Positions 42,748 through 50,514 of a stretch of DNA of 53,820 nt are shown in pieces. The notes beneath the pieces are model-generated. The model did no database searches. It was not told the origin of the DNA and saw nothing but the letters and a program-made list of their open reading frames with translations. Source of the DNA: Anaerorhabdus sp036637135 (GTDB lineage: Bacteria; Bacillota_I; Bacilli_A; Erysipelotrichales; Erysipelotrichaceae); NCBI RefSeq assembly GCF_036637135.1, contig NZ_JAVWNC010000009.1, forward strand, positions 1-53,820, written 5' to 3'. The translations under genes were made by a program, and so were the position numbers. How positions within the stretch are numbered: position 1 is the stretch's first letter; each line of letters opens with the position of its first letter.

Positions 42748-43711
42748 TTTCGCAATCATTTGGTATAACCTACCGATTCTTATTAAGATCTTTATCATCC
42801 TAATCATATTTTATTTATATATCATAACTTGTATTCAAATGTACTCCTATTATGAAACTAATATGTTTAAATATCGTTTATATAGAGAACGAAGAATGCA
42901 CAGAAAATATGGACTAATCATTGAAAATCTTCTAGATCAAATTAGTGAAAATAAATACCGCTACAATGAACAAAACAATGAAATAGAAAACAAATTATTT
43001 AAAAATAAGTATTTTACCATTGTGTTTATCAAGCGCTTCTTAAGTAGAATTAAAAAATATTCAGGTAAGGACAAAACACTATATCATCGCGAAAAAAAAT
43101 ACTTATTGAATTATGCATGGAAAACAAAATTATATGAATCCGTCATTAACTTCAGTAAATTCTTTGGTGAGTACAATACCTTAGCAATCTTAAGTGTTAT
43201 TCGAGATAAACGTTCGCTGCCAATATTTGAAGAATACGAAACTATTTTTCTACGCAAAAAGAATACTATCTTAGCGTATTATGTTTTACTGGGATATGCA
43301 CGAATTGGAGAAATGGAAAGATTCAAAGAGACATTTACTTATATCATCAATCATCGTGAAATCACGAGTGAAGAAATGTATGTAGGACTATTAATTTCAT
43401 TTAATGGAGATGTGTCATCCTGGCAAGAAAAAGTTCTTCTACACGATAATATCAATCATAAAATTATCGCATTAAAATACTTCATGGAAATTAGGCAAGA
43501 TAAGTATACTATGTTCTGCCTTCAAGAAATTCAACATTTATTAGAATATGATAAGATTGACTCAGAACAAATACAATACTTTATATTACTCAATCAATAC
43601 TTAGAAACTTTCTATCCTTCTTATAATCGTGAAGAACTCATGTCACAAGTCAGTAATCTAACAAATAAAACATTCTTAGCTATTTTAGAAAGCATGGAGG
43701 TATTGGTATGA
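42740..43711 (+). CDS. Membrane-anchored helical-repeat protein of polysaccharide cassette
   Basis: About 323 residues. One N-terminal span ('IKIFIILIIFYLYIITCIQMY') is followed by a basic linker ('RLYRERRMHRKYG') and a wholly helical cytosolic part with HEAT/TPR-like spacing ('YNTLAILSVIRDKRSLPIFEEYETIFLR', 'AYYVLLGYARIGEMERF'). An ATG at 42728 is possible, but 42740 is better spaced from AAAGGA; it overlaps the glycosidase stop by eight bases. It overlaps the glycosyltransferase by four bases. Family not recognised; likely a copolymerase or regulator of the synthase. Confidence 0.7.
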   Translation: MSNFAIIWYNLPILIKIFIILIIFYLYIITCIQMYSYYETNMFKYRLYRERRMHRKYGLIIENLLDQISENKYRYNEQNNEIENKLFKNKYFTIVFIKRFLSRIKKYSGKDKTLYHREKKYLLNYAWKTKLYESVINFSKFFGEYNTLAILSVIRDKRSLPIFEEYETIFLRKKNTILAYYVLLGYARIGEMERFKETFTYIINHREITSEEMYVGLLISFNGDVSSWQEKVLLHDNINHKIIALKYFMEIRQDKYTMFCLQEIQHLLEYDKIDSEQIQYFILLNQYLETFYPSYNREELMSQVSNLTNKTFLAILESMEVLV

Positions 43712-45129
43712 CATTGCAAAATCTAGTAACAGGTTTTAATAATGTAATCATATTCTATACTATTATCATTCTTACTTTCTTTTGCGTAACTATTATTACT
43801 GCAGCGATTTATTTATCAAAACTAAAGAAAAATGATAGAGAATTAGGTTCTATTGTCGATGGTATGCCAGAGCGATTCATTCCTGTATCCATTTTAGTTC
43901 CTGCATATAATGAAGCAGAAGTTATTGTCGATAGTATCCTCTCCTTATCTAAACTTGATTATGATACATATGAAATCATTGTGATCAATGATGGCTCAAA
44001 AGATAACACCATGCAAAAAATCTTAGAATATTTTGATTTACAAGAATCAAAGCGAATATACAAAACAACATTAAAGACTCAACCCATAAATTTTGTATAC
44101 GAAGGCATTGTAAATGGTCACCAAATTCTTGTGGTAGATAAAATGAATGGTGGAAAATCTGATGCTTTAAATACCGGTATCAATATAAGTCAATACCCAT
44201 TATTCATCGCAATGGATGCGGATTGTGTTTTAAAACCAGATGCCATATCAAAGCTAGTTTATCCCATTCTTATGGACAAAAGTACAATTGCAGTTGGTGG
44301 GAATATCAGAATATCCAACAACTCAATCATCAAAGATGGTGAGATTGTTGATCAGAAACCACCAAAAGGATTCCTTGTCATTTATCAAACAATAGAATAT
44401 ATGCGTGTATTCATGATATCAAGAATTGCATGGAATCAATATCGCAGTAATTTAATTATATCCGGAGCATTTGGATTATTCCGTAAAGATCGTGTCATTG
44501 AAGTTGGTGGATATCGAACCGATACAATCGGAGAAGATATGGAATTAGTTGTACGACTTAATCTACATCAAATTGAATGTAAACGTGAATATCGTATTGA
44601 GAATCAGGTTGATGCATATTGTTATACGCAAGTACCTAATAAATTTAAAGATTTTACAAACCAAAGAATACGTTGGCATATTGGATTAATGCAAAGTATC
44701 GGTTTCCATAGAAAATCAGTATTAAATCCGAAATACAATCAGGTAGGTTTGATTGGAATTGTTTATTATACTTTCTTCGAATTGTTTTCATCTGTAATTG
44801 AAGTTTTTGGTTATTTCGTAATTTTACTAGCCCTTATCTTTGGTTTATTTAATGCTTGGATGTACATCTTCCTCTTCACATCCATTATTATCTATAGTTT
44901 TAGTATCACATCATCCGCATTGATGCTAGAACGATATCTTACTGATAGTAAACATAAGTTATCATTAACGATTAAGCTAATATTCTTCTCCCTCTTTGAA
45001 CCATTGGTATATCGACAATATTGTAATTTCATCAGAATTTATGCCATGATTCGCTATAAACATTATCAAAACAGTTGGAATAAAATGAAGAGAAATGAAT
45101 ATTCAACAAGTCAAAATACAAAAAAATAA
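43708..45129 (+). CDS. Processive family 2 glycosyltransferase (PgaC/BcsA-like)
   Basis: A 473-residue membrane glycosyltransferase. One N-terminal span, then a GT2 catalytic domain with 'ILVPAYNEAEVIVDS', 'VINDGSKDNT', 'GGKSDALNTG', DxD in 'AMDADCVLKPD', 'GAFGLFRKDRVIEVGGYRTDTIGEDMEL' and the processivity motif QRIRW, then about four C-terminal spans. These are the marks of enzymes that polymerise and export beta-linked polysaccharides such as poly-N-acetylglucosamine. The sugar is unknown. No PilZ domain is fused. GGAGG precedes the ATG. It is the core enzyme of the three-gene cassette. Confidence 0.92.
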   Translation: MTLQNLVTGFNNVIIFYTIIILTFFCVTIITAAIYLSKLKKNDRELGSIVDGMPERFIPVSILVPAYNEAEVIVDSILSLSKLDYDTYEIIVINDGSKDNTMQKILEYFDLQESKRIYKTTLKTQPINFVYEGIVNGHQILVVDKMNGGKSDALNTGINISQYPLFIAMDADCVLKPDAISKLVYPILMDKSTIAVGGNIRISNNSIIKDGEIVDQKPPKGFLVIYQTIEYMRVFMISRIAWNQYRSNLIISGAFGLFRKDRVIEVGGYRTDTIGEDMELVVRLNLHQIECKREYRIENQVDAYCYTQVPNKFKDFTNQRIRWHIGLMQSIGFHRKSVLNPKYNQVGLIGIVYYTFFELFSSVIEVFGYFVILLALIFGLFNAWMYIFLFTSIIIYSFSITSSALMLERYLTDSKHKLSLTIKLIFFSLFEPLVYRQYCNFIRIYAMIRYKHYQNSWNKMKRNEYSTSQNTKK

Positions 45130-45131
45130 AT

Positions 45132-45190
45132 AAAAAGCAGATACTTATCACCATCATATTAGATATGGTTTATATGTATTCTGCTTTTTT
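45132..45190. terminator. Bidirectional terminator between cassette and TPR-GGDEF pair 2
   Basis: AAAAAGCAGA-TAC pairs with GTA-TTCTGCTTTTT at the base. An inner hairpin, ACCATCATAT/ATATGGT, fills the loop. T-runs lie on both strands between convergent genes. Confidence 0.75.
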
Positions 45191-45192
45191 AT

Positions 45193-46764
45193 TTAGTGTT
45201 TGTGATCTCTTAGATTGAGATAATTATCTCTTCCCCGTTCCTTAGCCACATACAATGCTTCATCCGCACATTTCATAATCTCTTCAATCGACATTTTCGA
45301 TTTAATCTCATTATAGAAACCTGCCGTAATTGAAACTATACCACTTATATTCTTCTTATGTTCAAATTTCAATTCTCTTAAGTTATTTAATACATTCGAT
45401 AAATAGTTACTAATTTCATGATCAGTCAATCCTGTACATAAACAATAGAATTCATCTCCACCATATCTACCAACATTAATTCCAGGAACACTATTTTGTT
45501 TCAAAACATCTGCAACATGTTTCAAGATATTATCGCCTTGTACATGCCCATAGGTGTCATTGTATTGTTTAAAATGATCAATATCCAACATAATACAACC
45601 AAATAATTCTTCTATGCTATTTGAACCAATTTTCGATAATAATTTATCACAATAGCGTCGATTGTATAATCCCGTCAATTCATCCAAGTGAGCTTGTTTT
45701 TCCAAATTTTCATTTTCTTTGACTAACAATGAATGTTTTTGGTTGATTTCAAATAGTTTTATTTTATTTCTTAGTGCTTCTGCAATACTACTAAGTTCTT
45801 GTTTTTCTCTTGTCATCAATAAATAATAATATCTTGCACTAACATCCACATTAATTTCTTCATACTTTTCTTGATATTTAAATAATAGTTTTTGATATTC
45901 TAGTTCAATCTCTATGTCATCATCATTCAATTGTTGTTTCACATGTTCTAATACTGAATAACATTCTTCTTTCATATCAGCGATTAGTAAACTCTCAATC
46001 ACGTAAATTAATTCTGCAGCGAAAATACTATGATTCCCCTTGAAATTTACCATAATACTATTGATTTTATCTATGAGTTTCTTAATTTGACTAACTTCAT
46101 GATGAATTGCACATAATCGAATCTCTGACACGATTCGAATAAATTCAACATAGTTACTATTTACACTTAATTCTTTTGATTTTTCAAGATATGCATATGC
46201 ACTTTCAAGATCATTCATATCACAACAGACACGAACAAGATTCAAATAGATTTGTGTAACATTATAATTTTGATGCTCAGTCATTTGTAGTTTTTCTATT
46301 GCTTTCTCAAAGTAATTTTTTGCGAACTCATAATCCTTAAGTTGCATTAAAATGTAGGCAATGTTGTTATAAAGGATGCCAATTGTTTTACTATCGTTCT
46401 TCGATTCAGCAATTTTCATGATTTTATCATAAACTTGTGTTGCGATGAAATTATCACCCTTAAGTTGATACAATTTACCTTCATTACGATAGCATTGTAT
46501 CAAAAGTTCATCATAATCATTTGTCATACATAGTCGAATCGACTTGTTTAAATTAAATTCAGCAGATCCAAATTTGCGATACGCTATATAATAAGATGCT
46601 AAATGCAAGAATGCATAGGCTTGTGCATATGAATCATTTAACAAATAGCCTTGTCTTAATAACTCTTCCGCATTGTCTTTCATACCTTCAAAGTCATTAT
46701 AAATACATCCATCAAGGCGCAAATAATAACCCGTTAGTTTTTGATTAATATATCTATTCGTCAT
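45193..46764 (-). CDS. TPR-repeat diguanylate cyclase 3
   Basis: A 523-residue paralogue with a helical TPR-like N-terminus ('ILYNNIAYILMQLKDYEFAKNYFEKAIEKL', 'YLNLVRVCCDMNDLESAYAYLEKS'), a short coiled linker, and a GGDEF domain with 'DIDHFKQYND', 'YGHVQGDNIL' and GGDEF at 435-439. The RxxD site is absent (V-P-G-I). The frame extends to a GTG at 46779, but ATG 46764 follows GAAGGTG and overlaps the upstream gene by 11 bases. It is the second gene of a minus-strand pair pointing at the polysaccharide cassette. Confidence 0.9.
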   Translation of the reverse strand: MTNRYINQKLTGYYLRLDGCIYNDFEGMKDNAEELLRQGYLLNDSYAQAYAFLHLASYYIAYRKFGSAEFNLNKSIRLCMTNDYDELLIQCYRNEGKLYQLKGDNFIATQVYDKIMKIAESKNDSKTIGILYNNIAYILMQLKDYEFAKNYFEKAIEKLQMTEHQNYNVTQIYLNLVRVCCDMNDLESAYAYLEKSKELSVNSNYVEFIRIVSEIRLCAIHHEVSQIKKLIDKINSIMVNFKGNHSIFAAELIYVIESLLIADMKEECYSVLEHVKQQLNDDDIEIELEYQKLLFKYQEKYEEINVDVSARYYYLLMTREKQELSSIAEALRNKIKLFEINQKHSLLVKENENLEKQAHLDELTGLYNRRYCDKLLSKIGSNSIEELFGCIMLDIDHFKQYNDTYGHVQGDNILKHVADVLKQNSVPGINVGRYGGDEFYCLCTGLTDHEISNYLSNVLNNLRELKFEHKKNISGIVSITAGFYNEIKSKMSIEEIMKCADEALYVAKERGRDNYLNLRDHKH

Positions 46765-48346
46765 GATTTTCACCTTCACTTACGTATTTTGAATACGTAT
46801 TTCTACCACTTCGTTTAGAGTTATACAAAACTGCATCAATTTTTTCGAGTAATCTTTGCGGATTAAAATCTGGCGTCATTTCTTCCACACCAAAACCAAT
46901 CGAAAGTGTTACCCTGTTCGCACATTTACTTGTTTCATGCTGAATGGCTTTTATACTTAATTGATTTACTGCCTCTTTAATATATGTCTCAACTTCATCT
47001 TCACTTGTATTTAAGAAGATACAAAAAAACTCATCTCCACCAATTCGGCACGCTTTTATACAATCAGGAGATAGACTTGCAATACTCCTTATAATATTCG
47101 AGATTTCAATTAAGACCTGATCTCCTTTGATATGACCATAAGTGTCATTGTATTCTTTAAAATAATCGACATCTAAAATCGCAAATCCAATCGACTTTAA
47201 TTTTTGATCATCACTTATGTTCATTAAAAATGTGTTGATGTATCTTCTGTTATATAACTGTGTCATTACATCAACTAATGAATCCGTTCTTAATGAAGCA
47301 TTATCATCCAATAATTTTTCTTCATGTTTAATAATATTTTGGATTTCAATATGTGCACGAATACCAGCTATTTTCGTTGATTGATTTTCTGTTTCAACGT
47401 TTTCATAAGCCTTAATAAAGTTTATATATTGATATTTTAGATTATCCTCATTATGTGTCTTTTCATAATACTCAATTTTAATTTTTTGTATTTGTAACCA
47501 TTCATTAACATCTTCACTTGAAAATAACTCTTCCATATATTCGACAATTGTTAATACTTCATCAAATGCTTCAACATACATCATAGCTTCAGCCATGTTT
47601 ATAACACAGTCATATTTAAAATTTTTATTAGCCGGAAATTCTTTAACTGTTGTGAGTAATTTTTGATTTAGTTGAACTGCTTTTTCCTTATCTTTTTGCA
47701 TTGAGTATAATCTCAAATAACAAATATTCAAAAGAATTGGATATACTTTAGATTCCCAATTGAGTTTCTCAATTTCCGATATATAGAAAGGAACATCATC
47801 TACTTTACCAATATGATTCAGTAATTCAACGATATTAGTTAATGTAATTACTTTATTATTCGCATAGTTTTCTTCGCTAGACATATACTTATCATATGTT
47901 TCAATACTATATTCTAAAGCAGTTTCATAATCTTGGCATAAGCGGAACAATTCCGCAATATTACCATACGCAAAGAATGCCTTACTCTCTATATTTAAAA
48001 TTTCTGCAATTCTAATTATTTCTAGATAACAATCTAAACGACTCAACAAATCAAATGTTGTATCATCACTTAATGCTTTTAGTGTATAATATGCAATCAA
48101 GTCTACACTTGGTTCCATCGATAAATACTCTCTTGTCTTTTGCATATATTGACTAAGTAGAGTCATGTCATGAGCAACATTTGCGTAATACGAAGCAAGC
48201 GAAAGATACGCAAAAGCAATATCATCTTTTGAGTTTTCTTTTAAAGTTAGCGTTAACAGTTCATTACAACTATCAAAACGATCTTCTCTTGAGGAGAAAG
48301 AATTATTCGCTATTTTATTTTTTAATTCAATAATTCTATCTCTCAC
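46754..48346 (-). CDS. TPR-repeat diguanylate cyclase 4
   Basis: A 530-residue paralogue. Helical N-terminus with weaker TPR signal ('FFAYGNIAELFRLCQDYETALEYSIETY'), then a GGDEF domain with 'DVDYFKEYND', 'YGHIKGDQVL' and GGDEF at 436-440. No RxxD site (P-D-C-I). The frame stays open to 48409, but the GTG at 48346 follows GGGGTGA and lines the N-terminus up with the other three cyclases. First gene of the minus-strand pair. Confidence 0.88.
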   Translation of the reverse strand: MRDRIIELKNKIANNSFSSREDRFDSCNELLTLTLKENSKDDIAFAYLSLASYYANVAHDMTLLSQYMQKTREYLSMEPSVDLIAYYTLKALSDDTTFDLLSRLDCYLEIIRIAEILNIESKAFFAYGNIAELFRLCQDYETALEYSIETYDKYMSSEENYANNKVITLTNIVELLNHIGKVDDVPFYISEIEKLNWESKVYPILLNICYLRLYSMQKDKEKAVQLNQKLLTTVKEFPANKNFKYDCVINMAEAMMYVEAFDEVLTIVEYMEELFSSEDVNEWLQIQKIKIEYYEKTHNEDNLKYQYINFIKAYENVETENQSTKIAGIRAHIEIQNIIKHEEKLLDDNASLRTDSLVDVMTQLYNRRYINTFLMNISDDQKLKSIGFAILDVDYFKEYNDTYGHIKGDQVLIEISNIIRSIASLSPDCIKACRIGGDEFFCIFLNTSEDEVETYIKEAVNQLSIKAIQHETSKCANRVTLSIGFGVEEMTPDFNPQRLLEKIDAVLYNSKRSGRNTYSKYVSEGENHDE

Positions 48347-48388
48347 AGTTATCACCCCGAATAGATATACTTTTGTACATATAGAAAA

Positions 48389-48397
48389 ATTATAGCA
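48389..48397 (-). promoter_or_regulatory. Extended -10 promoter of the second TPR-GGDEF pair
   Basis: On the minus strand TGCTATAAT is a full extended -10 element, about 43 bases before the GTG start of cyclase 4. No good -35 at standard spacing. Confidence 0.45.
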
Positions 48398-48527
48398 CTT
48401 TAAACTCATGTTTACTACAATCTGACTTTTTAAATCTCATGCACAAATAAAAAATAGTTAGTTAGTATAGAAATTATTTTTATTCATCCTTGTTTTATAT
48501 GAGATCCTCTTCTAACAACGGATTAAT

Positions 48528-49391
48528 TTATTTGATAAAATCAACAATTTTTTGATTTATGTATTCTGCTTTGCTTAGCGGTAACAAATGTGATGCATCT
48601 TGTACTACTTCTACTTCGATATTTTTAATTACTAAATTTGCATTATGAATTGCTTTGTTTACTGAGAAAGCAAATTCGTTTTCCCCAAACATCACAAGAA
48701 CAGGGATTTCAATTTTTCTCAAATGTTTCTTTTTTATCCATTTAGGAAAACTCATATTTGAATTCATATTCATCACAGACAACGTAAACTGTTTAATCAT
48801 TGAATCTGGTAAAGGAACTTCTTTTTTATTTCCCCATCCAATATATTTCTCTATATTTTCTCTTGTTGGCTTGAATCCCATTTTCATAATTTTAAAGAAA
48901 TATGAATAATGCATTTTAGCAAAAGTTTGTACAGGACTTAATAGAATAAGTTTTTCCAATCTTTCTGGGTAATATCCAGCATAATTTGCAGCAGTCCAGC
49001 CACCAATGGACAATCCACAAAGTACAATTCGATCCAACATTAACCTTCTTATTGTTTCATCAAGCCATTGAGCATTATCTTTATTATTCTTGAGTGGCTT
49101 CAGAAGAATGCTTTTTGAACACTCGCCTATCAAATCTATTGCATAAACACAATACTCTTTACTCCATACCTCTAAGTTCTTATACCACATTGGTGAACCA
49201 CAACTTGCTGCATGCAATAAGACCAAAGGTTTATTATTTTCATCACCACAACACAATATATGGCTATTACCATAGGATGTAGTTATATAGGTTTCAACAT
49301 AATCGCAATTAATAAGAAGAAGCGATTCATCATATGCTTTAAAATATTCTGTTTTGCTTTCAATAGATCTAAAATTCAATCCTTTTTGCAT
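48528..49391 (-). CDS. Alpha/beta hydrolase
   Basis: A 287-residue alpha/beta-fold hydrolase. The oxyanion region is in 'PLVLLHAASCGSPMWYKNLE', the nucleophile elbow in 'IVLCGLSIGGWTAANYAG' (GLSIG), the acid near 'VLVMFGENEFAF' and the catalytic His in 'DASHLLPL'. No signal peptide. GAGGTAA precedes the ATG. Its base composition is AT-richer than the flanking genes by eye. Substrate unknown; it stands alone in the accessory right end. Confidence 0.82.
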   Translation of the reverse strand: MQKGLNFRSIESKTEYFKAYDESLLLINCDYVETYITTSYGNSHILCCGDENNKPLVLLHAASCGSPMWYKNLEVWSKEYCVYAIDLIGECSKSILLKPLKNNKDNAQWLDETIRRLMLDRIVLCGLSIGGWTAANYAGYYPERLEKLILLSPVQTFAKMHYSYFFKIMKMGFKPTRENIEKYIGWGNKKEVPLPDSMIKQFTLSVMNMNSNMSFPKWIKKKHLRKIEIPVLVMFGENEFAFSVNKAIHNANLVIKNIEVEVVQDASHLLPLSKAEYINQKIVDFIK

Positions 49392-49470
49392 AACATTACC
49401 TCTTATTCTTTCATTAATATCAATGCTTATTTCTTATCATATACTATAGATGTTATCTATTTCCCACTTA

Positions 49471-49848
49471 TTATAACAAGAAAACAGTTGCGTTCAACTT
49501 CTTTGTAGTATTTAACATCAAATCCATAACTTTATCACCATTCAATTTATCTAAATTACCAGTTGGCTCATCCGCATTTGCCCACCAAAACCTAGTTATT
49601 CCATCCTTAGCATATAAATTATTTATTTTGAACGCTTGATCATCAACAGTATAGTAAATATCATTATTCCTTTGATAGAAAACCACTTTCTTATCATCAA
49701 AGGTAGTTTCATAGATTGATTCATATCCTTCTATTTTAGGTATATTTGCAAAATTTTCTTTGCTTTTATTAATAATAAAAACATTAATGCATTGTGTTAT
49801 TCCAAAAAATAATAATAAAACGGTAACAACTATCAATATTTTTTTCAT
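49471..49848 (-). CDS. Chimeric small protein: secreted N-part joined to ABC ATPase fragment
   Basis: A 125-residue frame behind GGGAGAAG. Residues 1-20 are a signal or membrane anchor ('ILIVVTVLLLFFGITQC'); 21-89 are a small polar domain with tyrosine-rich beta strands. From residue 92 the sequence changes to ADEPTGNLDKLNGDKVMDLM, the Walker B and D-loop of a MacB/LolD-type ABC ATPase, and stops before the switch His. Both parts read in one frame. The best explanation is a deletion that joined a secreted-protein gene to the tail of an ATPase gene. Expression of the fusion is possible but not shown. Confidence 0.6.
   Translation of the reverse strand: MKKILIVVTVLLLFFGITQCINVFIINKSKENFANIPKIEGYESIYETTFDDKKVVFYQRNNDIYYTVDDQAFKINNLYAKDGITRFWWANADEPTGNLDKLNGDKVMDLMLNTTKKLNATVFLL
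49474..49573 (-). pseudogene. Remnant of an ABC transporter ATPase gene
   Basis: The segment codes for 34 residues with ADEPTGNLD, matching the Walker B/D-loop of bacitracin- or lantibiotic-type exporters. The upstream ATPase (Walker A, signature) and the following switch His are missing. Confidence 0.6.
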
Positions 49849-50072
49849 TGTCTTCTCCCTAAAATTTTAAATTGCTTCTTAATTAAAAAATAAACTAACT
49901 AGGTGAATATTGTCTACTCATATTAGCAAATCATTAAAGTACTAATGGATATTTAATTATATGAATATTACTTAATTTTACTGTAATTCACATGAATTAA
50001 TACCAGCATTTTAACTAACTGTCCTCATTATATTGTCGTATAATCACTATAATAAACTCCTATAAAATCTTC

Positions 50073-50108
50073 TTTTAATAATAACAAATATATTATATAA
50101 TGTTATTA
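50073..50108 (+). promoter_or_regulatory. Promoter and candidate operator of the BlaI/BlaR1-like pair
   Basis: TTTTAA and TATAAT (50096-50101) are 17 bases apart. They overlap an inverted repeat, TAATAACA (50079-50086) and TGTTATTA (50101-50108), with a 14-base centre. BlaI-family repressors bind such dyads over their own promoter, though the classical TACA-N2-TGTA core is absent. Confidence 0.5.
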
Positions 50109-50136
50109 TATTCATGGATATGAAAAGAGGGATATT

Positions 50137-50514
50137 TTGGAAAAATGTTCAAATTTTGAGTTAGAAATTCTAAAACTTGTATGGTCACTAAAGCAGCCTA
50201 TTGATTCCGTTAATCTACACAAAGCAATAAGAACAGCATTCGATGAAAACATGACTGAAGCAAAGATCTCCGTCTATATCAACCGAATGATAAAGAAAGA
50301 AGTATTAATTCAATCTACCGCAAAGGGAAAATATTGTATATATACCGCTGTTGATAAGGATGAATACCAAAAATTCGTTGTAAATCGCGAAGTGATTAAA
50401 AACATGGGTAAGTCTGTTGAAGAATTAGTTGTTGCTCTAATAGGAAAAGAAGCGAATGAGAAATCGTTAGAGGAAGTTGATAAGATGATAAAACTCCTCT
50501 CAAAAAAAATATGA
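50137..50514 (+). CDS. BlaI/MecI-family transcriptional repressor
   Basis: A 125-residue winged-helix repressor of the BlaI/MecI/CopY family. The N-terminus 'FELEILKLVWSLKQPIDSVNLHKAI' and 'ISVYINRMIKKEVLIQSTAKGKYCIYTA' match the DNA-binding domain. The C-terminal helices mediate dimerisation, and in relatives the linker is cut when the partner protease is activated. Start is TTG behind AAAAGAGGG; no better ATG exists. It overlaps the M56 protease gene by four bases. Confidence 0.88.
   Translation: MEKCSNFELEILKLVWSLKQPIDSVNLHKAIRTAFDENMTEAKISVYINRMIKKEVLIQSTAKGKYCIYTAVDKDEYQKFVVNREVIKNMGKSVEELVVALIGKEANEKSLEEVDKMIKLLSKKI

Noticed and set aside
37261..48346. Degenerate GGDEF receptors (as YdaK or PssE)
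   Set aside because: All four have intact GGDEF and metal-binding residues, so they are predicted cyclases and not pure receptors.
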